From an uncultured Anaerolineales bacterium (GTDB lineage: Bacteria; Chloroflexota; Anaerolineae; Anaerolineales; UBA6663), in NCBI GenBank assembly GCA_937952305.1, contig CALFZO010000098.1, positions 1 to 33,439 on the forward strand: a stretch of 33,439 bases of DNA, written 5' to 3'. The translations under genes were made by a program, and so were the position numbers. This document shows positions 17,300-24,503 of the stretch, piece by piece. Below the pieces are notes generated by a model. The model was not told the origin of the DNA. It made no database searches and saw nothing but the letters and a program-made list of their open reading frames with translations. How positions within the stretch are numbered: position 1 is the first letter of the stretch; each line of letters starts with the position of its first letter.

Positions 17300-18559
17300 A
17301 TGCGACGGCGGTGGTGGCCTCTGGTCGTCAGTCTGGCGACGTTCTGCGCGGGGCTGGCCTGCGCCACAGTGACGACGTTCAACCCGTTGGACGGCGCGGC
17401 GCCGGCCAGCGGGCCGACTTCGGAGGCGGCCGCCCGCCAATTGGAAGTGCTGGCCGCCCTCGACCTGGCCGTGCGCGAGCGCTACATCCGCGCCGATCTG
17501 GACGGCGTGGATTGGACGCCGGCCGTGCTGGAGGCGCAGACGCGCCTCGCGGCCGGCCTGAGTGAGGCCGATTTCGCCGAGGCCATGCGCGCGCTGGTGG
17601 GCGTGCTGCCGGACGGCAACGCCGCCTTCCAGACCCGCGCCGAGCGCATCGCGGCCGAGACCGCGGACACCAGCACGTATCAGGGCATCGGCGTTTTCTA
17701 CGGCTTCCGCGAGACGCCCGAGCCGCGCGTGGTGGTGCTCGAGGTGGTGGACGGTTCGCCGGCCGAGACAGCCGGGCTGCAGGCCCATGACGCCATTTAC
17801 GCCATCGACGGCGAACCGGTGCGCGCGGAGGAGCGCGCCACCATCTCCAGCCGCATCCGCGGCGAAGCCGGCACGACGGTGACGGTCAGCGTGCAGACAC
17901 CGGGCGAGGCGCGCCGCGACGTCACCATCCAGCGCGGCACGATCGCGGCCACCGACCGGCCGCGCGGCGGCCCGCTCGGCGACACCGGCCTGGTCTACTA
18001 CCGCGTCCCGGTGGTGGCCAGCGCCGATCTGGCGCAGGTCATCGCTCAGGACCTAGACACCCAGAGCCAGGCCCAGCCGTTGACGGGTCTGATCCTGGAC
18101 CTGCGCACCGCCGGCTCCAGCGCCGGCTGGCCGCTCTTGGAAATGCTGACGCTCTTCGCTGACGGAGCGATGGGCGAGTTCTACACGCGCGCCACGGTCG
18201 AGCCGCTGAGCGTGGAGGGCGTGGATGTCGGCGGCTCGCAGACACTGCCGCTGATCATCCTGATCGGCCCGGACACGCGCGGGACGGCCGAGGTCTTCGC
18301 CGGCAGCCTGCAGTCCGCCGGGCGCGCCACGCTGATCGGGCTGCCCACCCCCGGCGAAACGGAAGGCTTCGACGAGGTCGCGCTGCCGGACGGCTCACAG
18401 CTGACGCTGGCCACGGCCTCCTTCCGGCTGCCGGATGGCGTCGATTTCTCCGTCACGGGCCTGCGGCCGGACGTGGACGTGGATCGGGATTGGGACACCT
18501 ACGCGCCCGGCGCCGACGACCCGGTGCTGGAAGCGGCGCTGACGCAACTGTCAAAATAA
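17300..18559 (+). CDS. S41/PDZ C-terminal-processing-protease-like protein, catalytic residues missing
   Basis: The 419-residue protein has an N-terminal signal with a possible lipobox (AGLAC, C21), so it may be an outer-face lipoprotein. A PDZ domain spans about 127-213 (VVVLEVVDGSPAETAGLQAH, AIDGEPV), followed by an S41-type core (LTGLILDLRT at 261-270, then LIGPDTRGTAEVFAGSL at 321-337 and GRATLIGLPTPGETEG at 341-356). Compared with Tsp (SASASEIF ... GEPTFGKG), the nucleophile Ser position is Gly328 and the general-base Lys position is Glu353. The acidic Glu next to the nucleophile site is kept (E331). It is therefore probably not a protease and may bind C-termini or act as an adaptor. Start: ATG 17300 gives the signal peptide; the frame extends upstream without support. 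Confidence 0.85.
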   Translation: MRRRWWPLVVSLATFCAGLACATVTTFNPLDGAAPASGPTSEAAARQLEVLAALDLAVRERYIRADLDGVDWTPAVLEAQTRLAAGLSEADFAEAMRALVGVLPDGNAAFQTRAERIAAETADTSTYQGIGVFYGFRETPEPRVVVLEVVDGSPAETAGLQAHDAIYAIDGEPVRAEERATISSRIRGEAGTTVTVSVQTPGEARRDVTIQRGTIAATDRPRGGPLGDTGLVYYRVPVVASADLAQVIAQDLDTQSQAQPLTGLILDLRTAGSSAGWPLLEMLTLFADGAMGEFYTRATVEPLSVEGVDVGGSQTLPLIILIGPDTRGTAEVFAGSLQSAGRATLIGLPTPGETEGFDEVALPDGSQLTLATASFRLPDGVDFSVTGLRPDVDVDRDWDTYAPGADDPVLEAALTQLSK

Positions 18560-18576
18560 CCGGGTGACCGAGCCAG

Positions 18577-18612
18577 GAGACGCGGGCGCGGCCGGCCCGC
18601 GTCTCTTGCTTT
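18577..18612 (+). terminator. Terminator-like hairpin after the S41-like gene
   Basis: A perfect 11-bp stem (GAGACGCGGGC / GCCCGCGTCTC) with a 7-nt loop is followed by TTGCTTTC. The U-run is weak, so it may terminate only partly before the downstream methyltransferase/reductase gene. It does not resemble a SAM riboswitch. Confidence 0.55.
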
Positions 18613-18647
18613 CCCGGCCCGGCCGGGCCGCCCAGAGGAGCAACATC

Positions 18648-20537
18648 ATGGCCAGTTCTCGCTTTCTTGATCAACTCACCCGTGGGCCGCTGCTGGCCGA
18701 TGGCGCGATGGGCACCATGCTGCACGCGCGCGGCGCCGCCTTCAGCGGATCTTTCGACGAGCTCAACCTGAGCCAGCCCGGCCTGGTGGCCGAGATCCAC
18801 CGCGCCTACATCGACGCTGGCGCGCAGATGATCGTCACCAACACGTTCGGCGCCAACCGCTACAAGCTCGGCCCGCACGGCCTAGCCGGCCGCGTGGCCG
18901 ACGTCAACACCGCCGCCGTGACCCTGGCGCGCCGCGTGGTGGACGCGGCCTTCAAACCCGTGCTCATCGCCGGCGACGTCGGCCCGCTGGGGGTGCGGCT
19001 GGCGCCGTTTGGGCGCGTCAAGCCCGACCAGGCCTATGCCGCCTTTCACGAACAGATCGCGGCGCTGGTGGCGGCCGGCGTGGACGTGCTGCTGATCGAG
19101 ACGATGACCGACCTGCACGAAGTCGCCGAGGCCATCCGCGCCGCCCGCGCCTGCGGGCCGGTCCGGGATGGCGAGGCCATCCCCATCATCGCCACGCTGA
19201 CGTTCACGCGCGACGACCGCACGCTGCTGGGCGACCCGCCGGCCAAGGTGGCCGCGCGCCTGGCCGAGCTGGGCGCCGACGTGCTGGGCGTGAACTGCTC
19301 CGGCGGCCCGGCCCAGATCCAGCGCATCGCGGCGCAGATGCGCCAGGCGGTGCCGGAGGCGCGGCTGGCCGTCAAACCCAACGCCGGCTGGCCGGAACAG
19401 GTGGAGGGCCGGATCATGTACCCGGCCGCGCCGAGCTACTTCGGCGAGTATGCCGTGGCCTTCGCCGAGCTGGGCGTCAGCGTCATCGGCGGCTGCTGCG
19501 GCACCACGCCCGCCCACATCGCCGCCATGCGGGCGTCATTGGACGCTCCGCGCCCGGCGACGGGGGCGGGCTTGCGCTCGCCTGTTGGGACACCGGAGCG
19601 CGAAGAGGAAGAAGAAGCGCCGGCCGGTTCCACGCAGCTGGCGCAGAAGCTGGCCGCCGGCCGCTTCGTGATCACGGTGGAGATGGACCCGCCCAAGGGC
19701 GTGGACACCCACAAGCTGGTGGCGGGCGCGCGGCTGCTGGCCGAGGCCGGCGCCGACGCCATCGACGTGGCCGACACGCCCATGGCGCGCATGCGCATGA
19801 GCGCCTGGGCGGTGGCGCACCTGATCCAGACCGAGGTCAAACTGGAGACGGTGCTGCATTTCCCCACGCGCGGGCGCAACCTGCTGCGCGTGCAGGCCGA
19901 CCTGCTGGCCGCGCACGCCCTCGGGCTGCGCAACCTGTTCGCGACCATGGGCGACCCCACCGCCATCGGCGATTACCCGACCGCCAACGACCAGTATGAC
20001 CTGGTGCCGTCCGGCCTGATCAAGCTGATCAAGCAGGGCTTCAATGAGGGCGTCGACCACGCCGGCACCAAGATCGGCTCACCGACCGCGTTCTTCGTCG
20101 GCTGCGCCGTCAACCTGTGCCCGCCTGACCCGGACAAGGAGATCAAGGCGCTGCGCAAGAAGATCGCGGCCGGCGCGGACTTCGCGCTGACCCAGCCCGT
20201 GTATGACCTGGCCCCGGTGCGCGCCTTCCTGGCGCGCTATGAGGACCAGCACGGGCCGCTGACGCTGCCGCTGATCGTGGGCGTGCTGCCGCTGTACGGC
20301 GTCCGGCACGCGACTTTTCTGAACAACGAAGTGCCCGGCATCGTCATCACCGAAGCCATGCTGCGGCGCCTGGAGGCGGCCGGCGAGGCCGCCCCCCACG
20401 AAGGCGTACGCATCGCCGGCGAGACGCTGGATGAACTGGCCGGCCTGCCGGCGGCGCGCGGCGCCTACCTGATGCCGCAGTTCAATCGTTACGATTTGGC
20501 GGCCGAGATCATCGATCACGCCCGGCTGCGGGCTTGA
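18648..20537 (+). CDS. Bifunctional homocysteine S-methyltransferase / methylenetetrahydrofolate reductase
   Basis: The 629-residue protein joins two enzymes of one-carbon and methionine metabolism, as in B. subtilis YitJ. Residues 1-300 form the homocysteine-binding barrel: LLADGAMGTMLHARG (15-29), zinc ligands C217 (GVNCSGG) and C283-C284 (GGCCGTTP). Residues 338-625 form the FAD-dependent reductase: FVITVEMDPPKG (340-351, general acid E345) and ATMGDPTAIGDYP (432-444). It would reduce 5,10-methylene-THF to 5-methyl-THF, and its N-terminal half would methylate homocysteine. An acidic linker (EREEEEEAP) lies between. The frame extends upstream to 18564, but ATG 18648 has a GAGGAG site 7 nt away and the right N-terminus. 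The next gene starts 4 nt after its stop. Confidence 0.94.
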   Translation: MASSRFLDQLTRGPLLADGAMGTMLHARGAAFSGSFDELNLSQPGLVAEIHRAYIDAGAQMIVTNTFGANRYKLGPHGLAGRVADVNTAAVTLARRVVDAAFKPVLIAGDVGPLGVRLAPFGRVKPDQAYAAFHEQIAALVAAGVDVLLIETMTDLHEVAEAIRAARACGPVRDGEAIPIIATLTFTRDDRTLLGDPPAKVAARLAELGADVLGVNCSGGPAQIQRIAAQMRQAVPEARLAVKPNAGWPEQVEGRIMYPAAPSYFGEYAVAFAELGVSVIGGCCGTTPAHIAAMRASLDAPRPATGAGLRSPVGTPEREEEEEAPAGSTQLAQKLAAGRFVITVEMDPPKGVDTHKLVAGARLLAEAGADAIDVADTPMARMRMSAWAVAHLIQTEVKLETVLHFPTRGRNLLRVQADLLAAHALGLRNLFATMGDPTAIGDYPTANDQYDLVPSGLIKLIKQGFNEGVDHAGTKIGSPTAFFVGCAVNLCPPDPDKEIKALRKKIAAGADFALTQPVYDLAPVRAFLARYEDQHGPLTLPLIVGVLPLYGVRHATFLNNEVPGIVITEAMLRRLEAAGEAAPHEGVRIAGETLDELAGLPAARGAYLMPQFNRYDLAAEIIDHARLRA

Positions 20538-20541
20538 GCCA

Positions 20542-21486
20542 ATGCCGACCCTGACGCTGGCGGCCCGCCCGCCCTTTCACTTTGAAGCCGTCGTGCGCTC
20601 GCACGGTTGGTATCAGCTCGCGCCCAACACTTGGGATGAGGCGGCCGGCACCCTCACCACCCTCACCCGCTTGAGCAGCGGCCGGGTGCTGGCGGTCACC
20701 ACCACCGGCGACGGGGCCGGCGTGCGCGCCCAGGCGCCGGGCCGGCTGACGCGCCGCGAGCAGGCCGAGCTGTCCGCCCAGGTGACGTGGATGTTCAACC
20801 TGGGCGCGGATTTCAGCGACTTCTACGCCCTGGCCGACGCCGAGCCGCGCCTGGCGCACTGCCGCCCGAACGGGCACGGCCGGCTGCTGCGCTCGCCGAC
20901 GCTGTTTGAAGACGTCGTCAAAGTGATGCTGACCACCAACATCCAGTGGGCGGGCACGCGGCGCCTGGCGGCCGCGTTGGTGGCCGCCTATGGGGAACCG
21001 GGCGAGACGCCGCGTGTCGCGCTTAAGCGCAGCCCGGCACCTTTGGCCCGCGCCTTCCCCACCGCCGAGCGCCTGGCCCGCACCCGCGAGAGCGCGCTGC
21101 GCCGGCTGGGGCTTGGCTATCGAGCGCCGTATCTGCTCCAACTGGCGCGCGCCGTCGCCGGCGGGCGCGTGGACCTGGAGAGCTTCAAGGACCCGGCCCG
21201 GCCGACCGACGACCTGCGCCGCGCGCTGCTGGACCTGCCCGGCCTCGGGCCGTACGCGGCGGCGACGCTGTTGGGCCTGCTGGGGCGCTATGACTTCATC
21301 GGCGTGGACTCGGAGGCGGTCAGCGCCGTGTCGCAGGCGTTCTACGCCGGCCAGCCGGTGGGCGCCAAAGAGGTGGAGGCCGTCTTCGGAAAATGGGGGC
21401 GCTTTAAAGCGCTGGCGTACTGGTTCTGGGATTTCTCCGGCCAGCAGCTCGCGCCGATGGAGGCCTGGGAGGCCGGCCACAGTTAG
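20542..21486 (+). CDS. HhH-GPD family DNA glycosylase (AlkA/OGG-type)
   Basis: This 314-residue base-excision repair enzyme has an N-terminal AlkA/OGG-like beta domain (about 1-110) and a helical domain with the helix-hairpin-helix DLPGLGPYAAA (231-241) and the catalytic Asp in GVDSEA (D256). Where OGG1-type bifunctional enzymes carry the Schiff-base Lys after the hairpin, this protein has Tyr238 (PGLGPY), so it is likely a monofunctional glycosylase for alkylated or oxidised purines. The LGYRAPYL motif (191-198) is common in this group. There is no FeS cysteine loop. It starts 4 nt after the methyltransferase/reductase stop, so it is probably translated from the same mRNA. A strong bidirectional terminator follows. 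Confidence 0.87.
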   Translation: MPTLTLAARPPFHFEAVVRSHGWYQLAPNTWDEAAGTLTTLTRLSSGRVLAVTTTGDGAGVRAQAPGRLTRREQAELSAQVTWMFNLGADFSDFYALADAEPRLAHCRPNGHGRLLRSPTLFEDVVKVMLTTNIQWAGTRRLAAALVAAYGEPGETPRVALKRSPAPLARAFPTAERLARTRESALRRLGLGYRAPYLLQLARAVAGGRVDLESFKDPARPTDDLRRALLDLPGLGPYAAATLLGLLGRYDFIGVDSEAVSAVSQAFYAGQPVGAKEVEAVFGKWGRFKALAYWFWDFSGQQLAPMEAWEAGHS

Positions 21487-21592
21487 TGGCCCGTCCCCAT
21501 GAAAGCGAAGGGCCGGGGGTTATCCGGCCCAAGCCGCGCTCAGGCGCCTCGATCCATTCTATTCCGGTGGACGAGTATCAGCGCGGCGGATG

Positions 21593-21632
21593 AAAAATGG
21601 CCCGGCGGTCTGACAACCACCGGGCCATTTTT
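21593..21632. terminator. Bidirectional intrinsic terminator between convergent genes
   Basis: A 13-bp stem (AAAAATGGCCCGG / CCGGGCCATTTTT) with a 14-nt loop carries A-runs on one side and T-runs on the other, so it works on both strands. It separates the glycosylase gene from the FHA gene. A further GC hairpin without U-run lies at 21510-21530 (GGGCCGG / CCGGCCC). Confidence 0.95.
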
Positions 21633-21661
21633 GTTGACGCTTGTCCGGGCGCCAGCGCCGC

Positions 21662-22285
21662 TCAGTTGAAGATCTGGCCGAAAGTCGGGCCCAGGATCAC
21701 CAGGGCCACACCTACCACGCACGCGCAGACCACCACTAACCCGCAGCCAATACCGACGGCCCACATCCACGGCTGCATCTGGAACCCGCCGCTGGGGGCG
21801 GGAGCGGCCGGCGCGCTGAAAGACACGGGCGCGGGCGGGGGCGGCGCACTGAAGGACGGCGGTGCCGATGGCGGCGGAGGGGTGAAGGCTGGGATGGCGG
21901 CCGGCTGGTCGGCCGGCGCCGGCTCGGGCATGACCGGGCCGCCGGACTGCCCGGCCAGCACGGTGGCCTCCGGGTCGCGCTGGACCAGGTACTCCAATTC
22001 CACCGTGCCGCCCAGGCCGATGACGTCGCCGGGCCGCAGCGCCGTCGGCCCGCTCAGCCGCTGGCCGTTGATGAACGAGCCATTGGTGCTGGCCAAGTCC
22101 TCCACCGAATAACCGCCGGCCTGCTCGGTGAAGCGCAGATGCTGGCGCGACACCTCGGCGTCATTGATGACGATGTCGTTCTTGACCTCGCGCCCGATCG
22201 TCAGCAACGACTTGGCCAGATCATAGACCTTGCCCGGCAGCGGCCCTTTGCGCATGGTCAGGCGATAACGGCTGGAGGAGGACAT
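21662..22285 (-). CDS. FHA-domain protein with C-terminal membrane anchor
   Basis: The 207-residue protein has an N-terminal forkhead-associated domain, which binds phosphothreonine peptides (GREVKNDIVINDAEVSRQH, about 32-50, then STNGSFINGQRL, about 66-77). The conserved Arg, Ser-Arg-x-His and Asn residues for phosphopeptide binding are present. A long Pro/Ala/Ser linker (about 118-166) leads to one C-terminal membrane helix (about 175-199), so the FHA domain should be held at the cytoplasmic face. It follows nfeD on the same strand with a 42-nt gap that contains a perfect 7-bp GC hairpin. No Ser/Thr kinase gene is in the window; its partner must lie elsewhere. Confidence 0.9.
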   Translation of the reverse strand: MSSSSRYRLTMRKGPLPGKVYDLAKSLLTIGREVKNDIVINDAEVSRQHLRFTEQAGGYSVEDLASTNGSFINGQRLSGPTALRPGDVIGLGGTVELEYLVQRDPEATVLAGQSGGPVMPEPAPADQPAAIPAFTPPPPSAPPSFSAPPPPAPVSFSAPAAPAPSGGFQMQPWMWAVGIGCGLVVVCACVVGVALVILGPTFGQIFN

Positions 22286-22327
22286 GCAGTTTTCCCCGGA
22301 CGTCCGGGCCGGCGGCCCGGGCGCCCA

Positions 22328-23638
22328 CTATTTTTTCTTGCGGACCCGCAGACGCAGCCCGCGCACTTCCGCCACCTCGACTTCGTCGCCGGGCCGGAGC
22401 GTTTCGCCGCGCTCGGCCGGCTCCACCGTCCACAGCTCGCCGCCCACCTGAGCGGCCTCACCGCTGCGCATCTCACCGGCCAGGCCGATGAGCGTGTGCG
22501 CGCCTTGCAGGGCCGGGCGCCGGATGGTGCGCAGCGCGAACGTCAGCAGCGCCAGGATAGCGGCCCCCAGCCCCACGGCCGTGCCGATCACGAGCGGCAC
22601 GTTCACACGGAAGAAGGGCAGCGAACCGGGCGAGTTGAACAGCACCAGCGCCCCGATGATCAGCGACACCGCGCCGGCAACGGTCAGCGCGCCATGCGCG
22701 GTGGCGTACAGGTCCAGGCCAAAGAGCACAAACGCGATCAGGACGAAGACGATGCCGAACCAGTTGACCGGCAGGAAGCCCAGGCCGTAGAAGGCCAGCG
22801 CCAGGCAGACCGCGCCCAGGAAACCGGCCACCCAGCCGCCCGGCGACTGCAGCTCCACGTAGACCAGCAGACCGCCCAGCGAGAGCAGCAGGTAGACCAG
22901 GTTCGGGTTGGTCAGCAGGTTGAGGATCACCTCCACCGGCGTCAGACCAAACTCGACCGCCACCAGGCCGCGGGTGGTCAACGTGCGCGGCTGGCCGTTC
23001 ACGTCCACCACGCGCTCGTCAAGCTGCGTCAGCAGGTCCGGGATGTCATTGGCGATGAGGTCGATCAGGCCGACGGCCAGGGCCTCGTCGGCGGTGACGG
23101 CGCGCGCCTGGTCGATGGTGGCCTCGGCCAGGGCCACGGCCTGCGGGCCGCGCCGGTCCGCCAGCGCGCGCGCCAGGGCCATCGTCGCTTCTTTTTGTTT
23201 CGCTTCCAGGGTGGTGCTCAGGTCCTCGCCCTGCCCGCCGACCGGGCTGGCGGCGCCGATGGCGGTCTCCGGCGCCATGGCGGCGGCGTGGCCGGCTAAC
23301 GTGATCAGCGTCCCGGCGCTGCCGGCCAGCGCCCCGCGCGGGGCCACGTAGACGATCACCGGCGTCGCGCTGTTGCGCAGCAGGCCGACGATGGTCTCCA
23401 TCAGGTCGATCTGGCCGCCGGGCGTGTTGAGGCGCAGGATGATGAGGGCGGCGTTCTCGTCGCGCGCTTGCGCCAGGCCGCGCTCCAGATACGTGCGCAA
23501 CGGCGGCGTCAGCGGCCCCTCCCAGGTCAACACCAGCGCCCGGCCGCCCGCGGACTGGGCCGAAGCGCTGAGGGCCGCCGCCAGAAACAGGACGGCGAAA
23601 AGCGCGACCAGTAACAGGCGCCGCAGCAAATTCTGCAT
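22328..23638 (-). CDS. NfeD-family membrane-bound serine protease (long form)
   Basis: This 436-residue protein is the long NfeD form: signal peptide (1-27), ClpP/SppA-like serine protease domain (about 32-225), several membrane helices (about 236-370) and a soluble OB-fold NfeD C-terminal domain (about 380-434). In the archaeal relative PH1510 a Ser-Lys pair cuts hydrophobic stretches of stomatin. Here the nucleophile would be S107 (RGALAGSAGT) and the Lys is probably K147 or K149 in LEAKQKE. The usual neighbour, a stomatin/flotillin (SPFH) gene, is absent; an FHA gene is downstream instead. GAGG lies 5 nt before the ATG. Confidence 0.92.
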   Translation of the reverse strand: MQNLLRRLLLVALFAVLFLAAALSASAQSAGGRALVLTWEGPLTPPLRTYLERGLAQARDENAALIILRLNTPGGQIDLMETIVGLLRNSATPVIVYVAPRGALAGSAGTLITLAGHAAAMAPETAIGAASPVGGQGEDLSTTLEAKQKEATMALARALADRRGPQAVALAEATIDQARAVTADEALAVGLIDLIANDIPDLLTQLDERVVDVNGQPRTLTTRGLVAVEFGLTPVEVILNLLTNPNLVYLLLSLGGLLVYVELQSPGGWVAGFLGAVCLALAFYGLGFLPVNWFGIVFVLIAFVLFGLDLYATAHGALTVAGAVSLIIGALVLFNSPGSLPFFRVNVPLVIGTAVGLGAAILALLTFALRTIRRPALQGAHTLIGLAGEMRSGEAAQVGGELWTVEPAERGETLRPGDEVEVAEVRGLRLRVRKKK

Positions 23639-23653
23639 CTTGACCTCGCTCCG

Positions 23654-23659
23654 ATTATA
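23654..23659 (-). promoter_or_regulatory. -10 element of the nfeD-FHA unit
   Basis: A perfect TATAAT on the minus strand lies 15 nt before the nfeD ATG, giving a leader of about 8 nt that still contains part of the GAGG site. No good -35 is seen. Confidence 0.55.
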
Positions 23660-23729
23660 CTCTTACTCAAGGCGCTCTTTGCCCACCCCAGACCGGCCGC
23701 GTTAGCGGCGCTCTAACTCGGAAAGGGCT

Positions 23730-24485
23730 ATGCCGACCCCGTTCAATCATCTGCTCGCCGCCCACGACCTGCTGCCGCTGCTGCCGCCCGCCCTGCGCCG
23801 CGCGCTGGAGGCCGAGTGGCCGGCCTTCTTGTTCGGCAACATCGCGCCGGACGTGCAGACGCTGTCCGGCCAGCCGCGCGAGGCCACCCACTTCTTCAGC
23901 GTGCCGCTCGGCGCGGCGCCGCCCGCGCGCAGCATGCTGCTGCGCCGGCACCCGGAGTTGGCGCTCCCGGCCGCGCGGCCGGCGGCGCAAGCGGCCTTCC
24001 TGGCCGGCTACCTGGTCCACCTGGAGTTCGACGTGCTCTGGGTGCAGACCATCTTCGAGCCGGTCTTCGGGCCGGCGCAGACCTGGGCGTCCTTCCCGGA
24101 GCGCCTCTATCTGCACAACGCTCTGCGCGCCCACTGGGACGCCGCCGATCTGCCGCAGCTGCCGGCCGGCACCGGCGCGGCGCTGGCGGCGGCCCGCCCG
24201 GACAGCTGGCTGCCGTTCGTGGCTGACGCCGACCTGGCGCGCTGGCGCGACCGGGTGGCCCCGCAGCTGCAGGCCGGCGGCCGGGCGCACACCATCGAGG
24301 TCTTTGCCGAACGGATGGGGGTGGACTCGGAGGCCTTCGCGCGCCTGCTCAACTCGCCGGAAGCGATGGCGGCGCGCGTCTTTGCCCGCGTCCCGCGCGC
24401 AGAGCTGGCGCGCTATCGGGGCGCGGCCCTGGCGCAGAGCGCGACGTTGCTGACCGGGTATTGGGACGGGGCGCTGCAGCCCTGA
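23730..24485 (+). CDS. Zinc-dependent phospholipase C-like protein
   Basis: The 251-residue protein resembles the prokaryotic zinc-dependent phospholipase C family (all-helical, metal-binding His/Asp). Likely ligands in order are H7, H12, D41 (LFGNIAPD), H54 (ATHFFS) and H97 with D101 (LAGYLVHLEFDVLW). There is no signal peptide, unlike secreted PLC toxins; in many environmental bacteria this family is cytoplasmic with unknown substrates. It is divergent from nfeD (91 bp apart) and convergent with the C39 gene. GGAAAGGG precedes the ATG. Substrate not predicted. Confidence 0.8.
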   Translation: MPTPFNHLLAAHDLLPLLPPALRRALEAEWPAFLFGNIAPDVQTLSGQPREATHFFSVPLGAAPPARSMLLRRHPELALPAARPAAQAAFLAGYLVHLEFDVLWVQTIFEPVFGPAQTWASFPERLYLHNALRAHWDAADLPQLPAGTGAALAAARPDSWLPFVADADLARWRDRVAPQLQAGGRAHTIEVFAERMGVDSEAFARLLNSPEAMAARVFARVPRAELARYRGAALAQSATLLTGYWDGALQP

Positions 24486-24503
24486 GCGGCCGGCCGCTCA
24501 GGG
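24480..24503. terminator. Perfect palindrome spanning two convergent stop codons
   Basis: This 24-bp perfect palindrome has 12-bp arms CCCTGAGCGGCC and GGCCGCTCAGGG. The left arm holds the stop codon of the phospholipase-like gene and the right arm the stop codon of the C39 gene; both genes end Pro-stop through CCC TGA. As RNA it forms a 10-bp stem with a GGCC loop on both strands. There is no U-run, so its role as terminator is only likely. Confidence 0.6.

Noticed and set aside
18560..18647. SAM or other riboswitch before the methyltransferase/reductase gene
   Set aside because: The gap is only 88 nt and is filled by two GC-rich hairpins without the conserved cores of known riboswitches.
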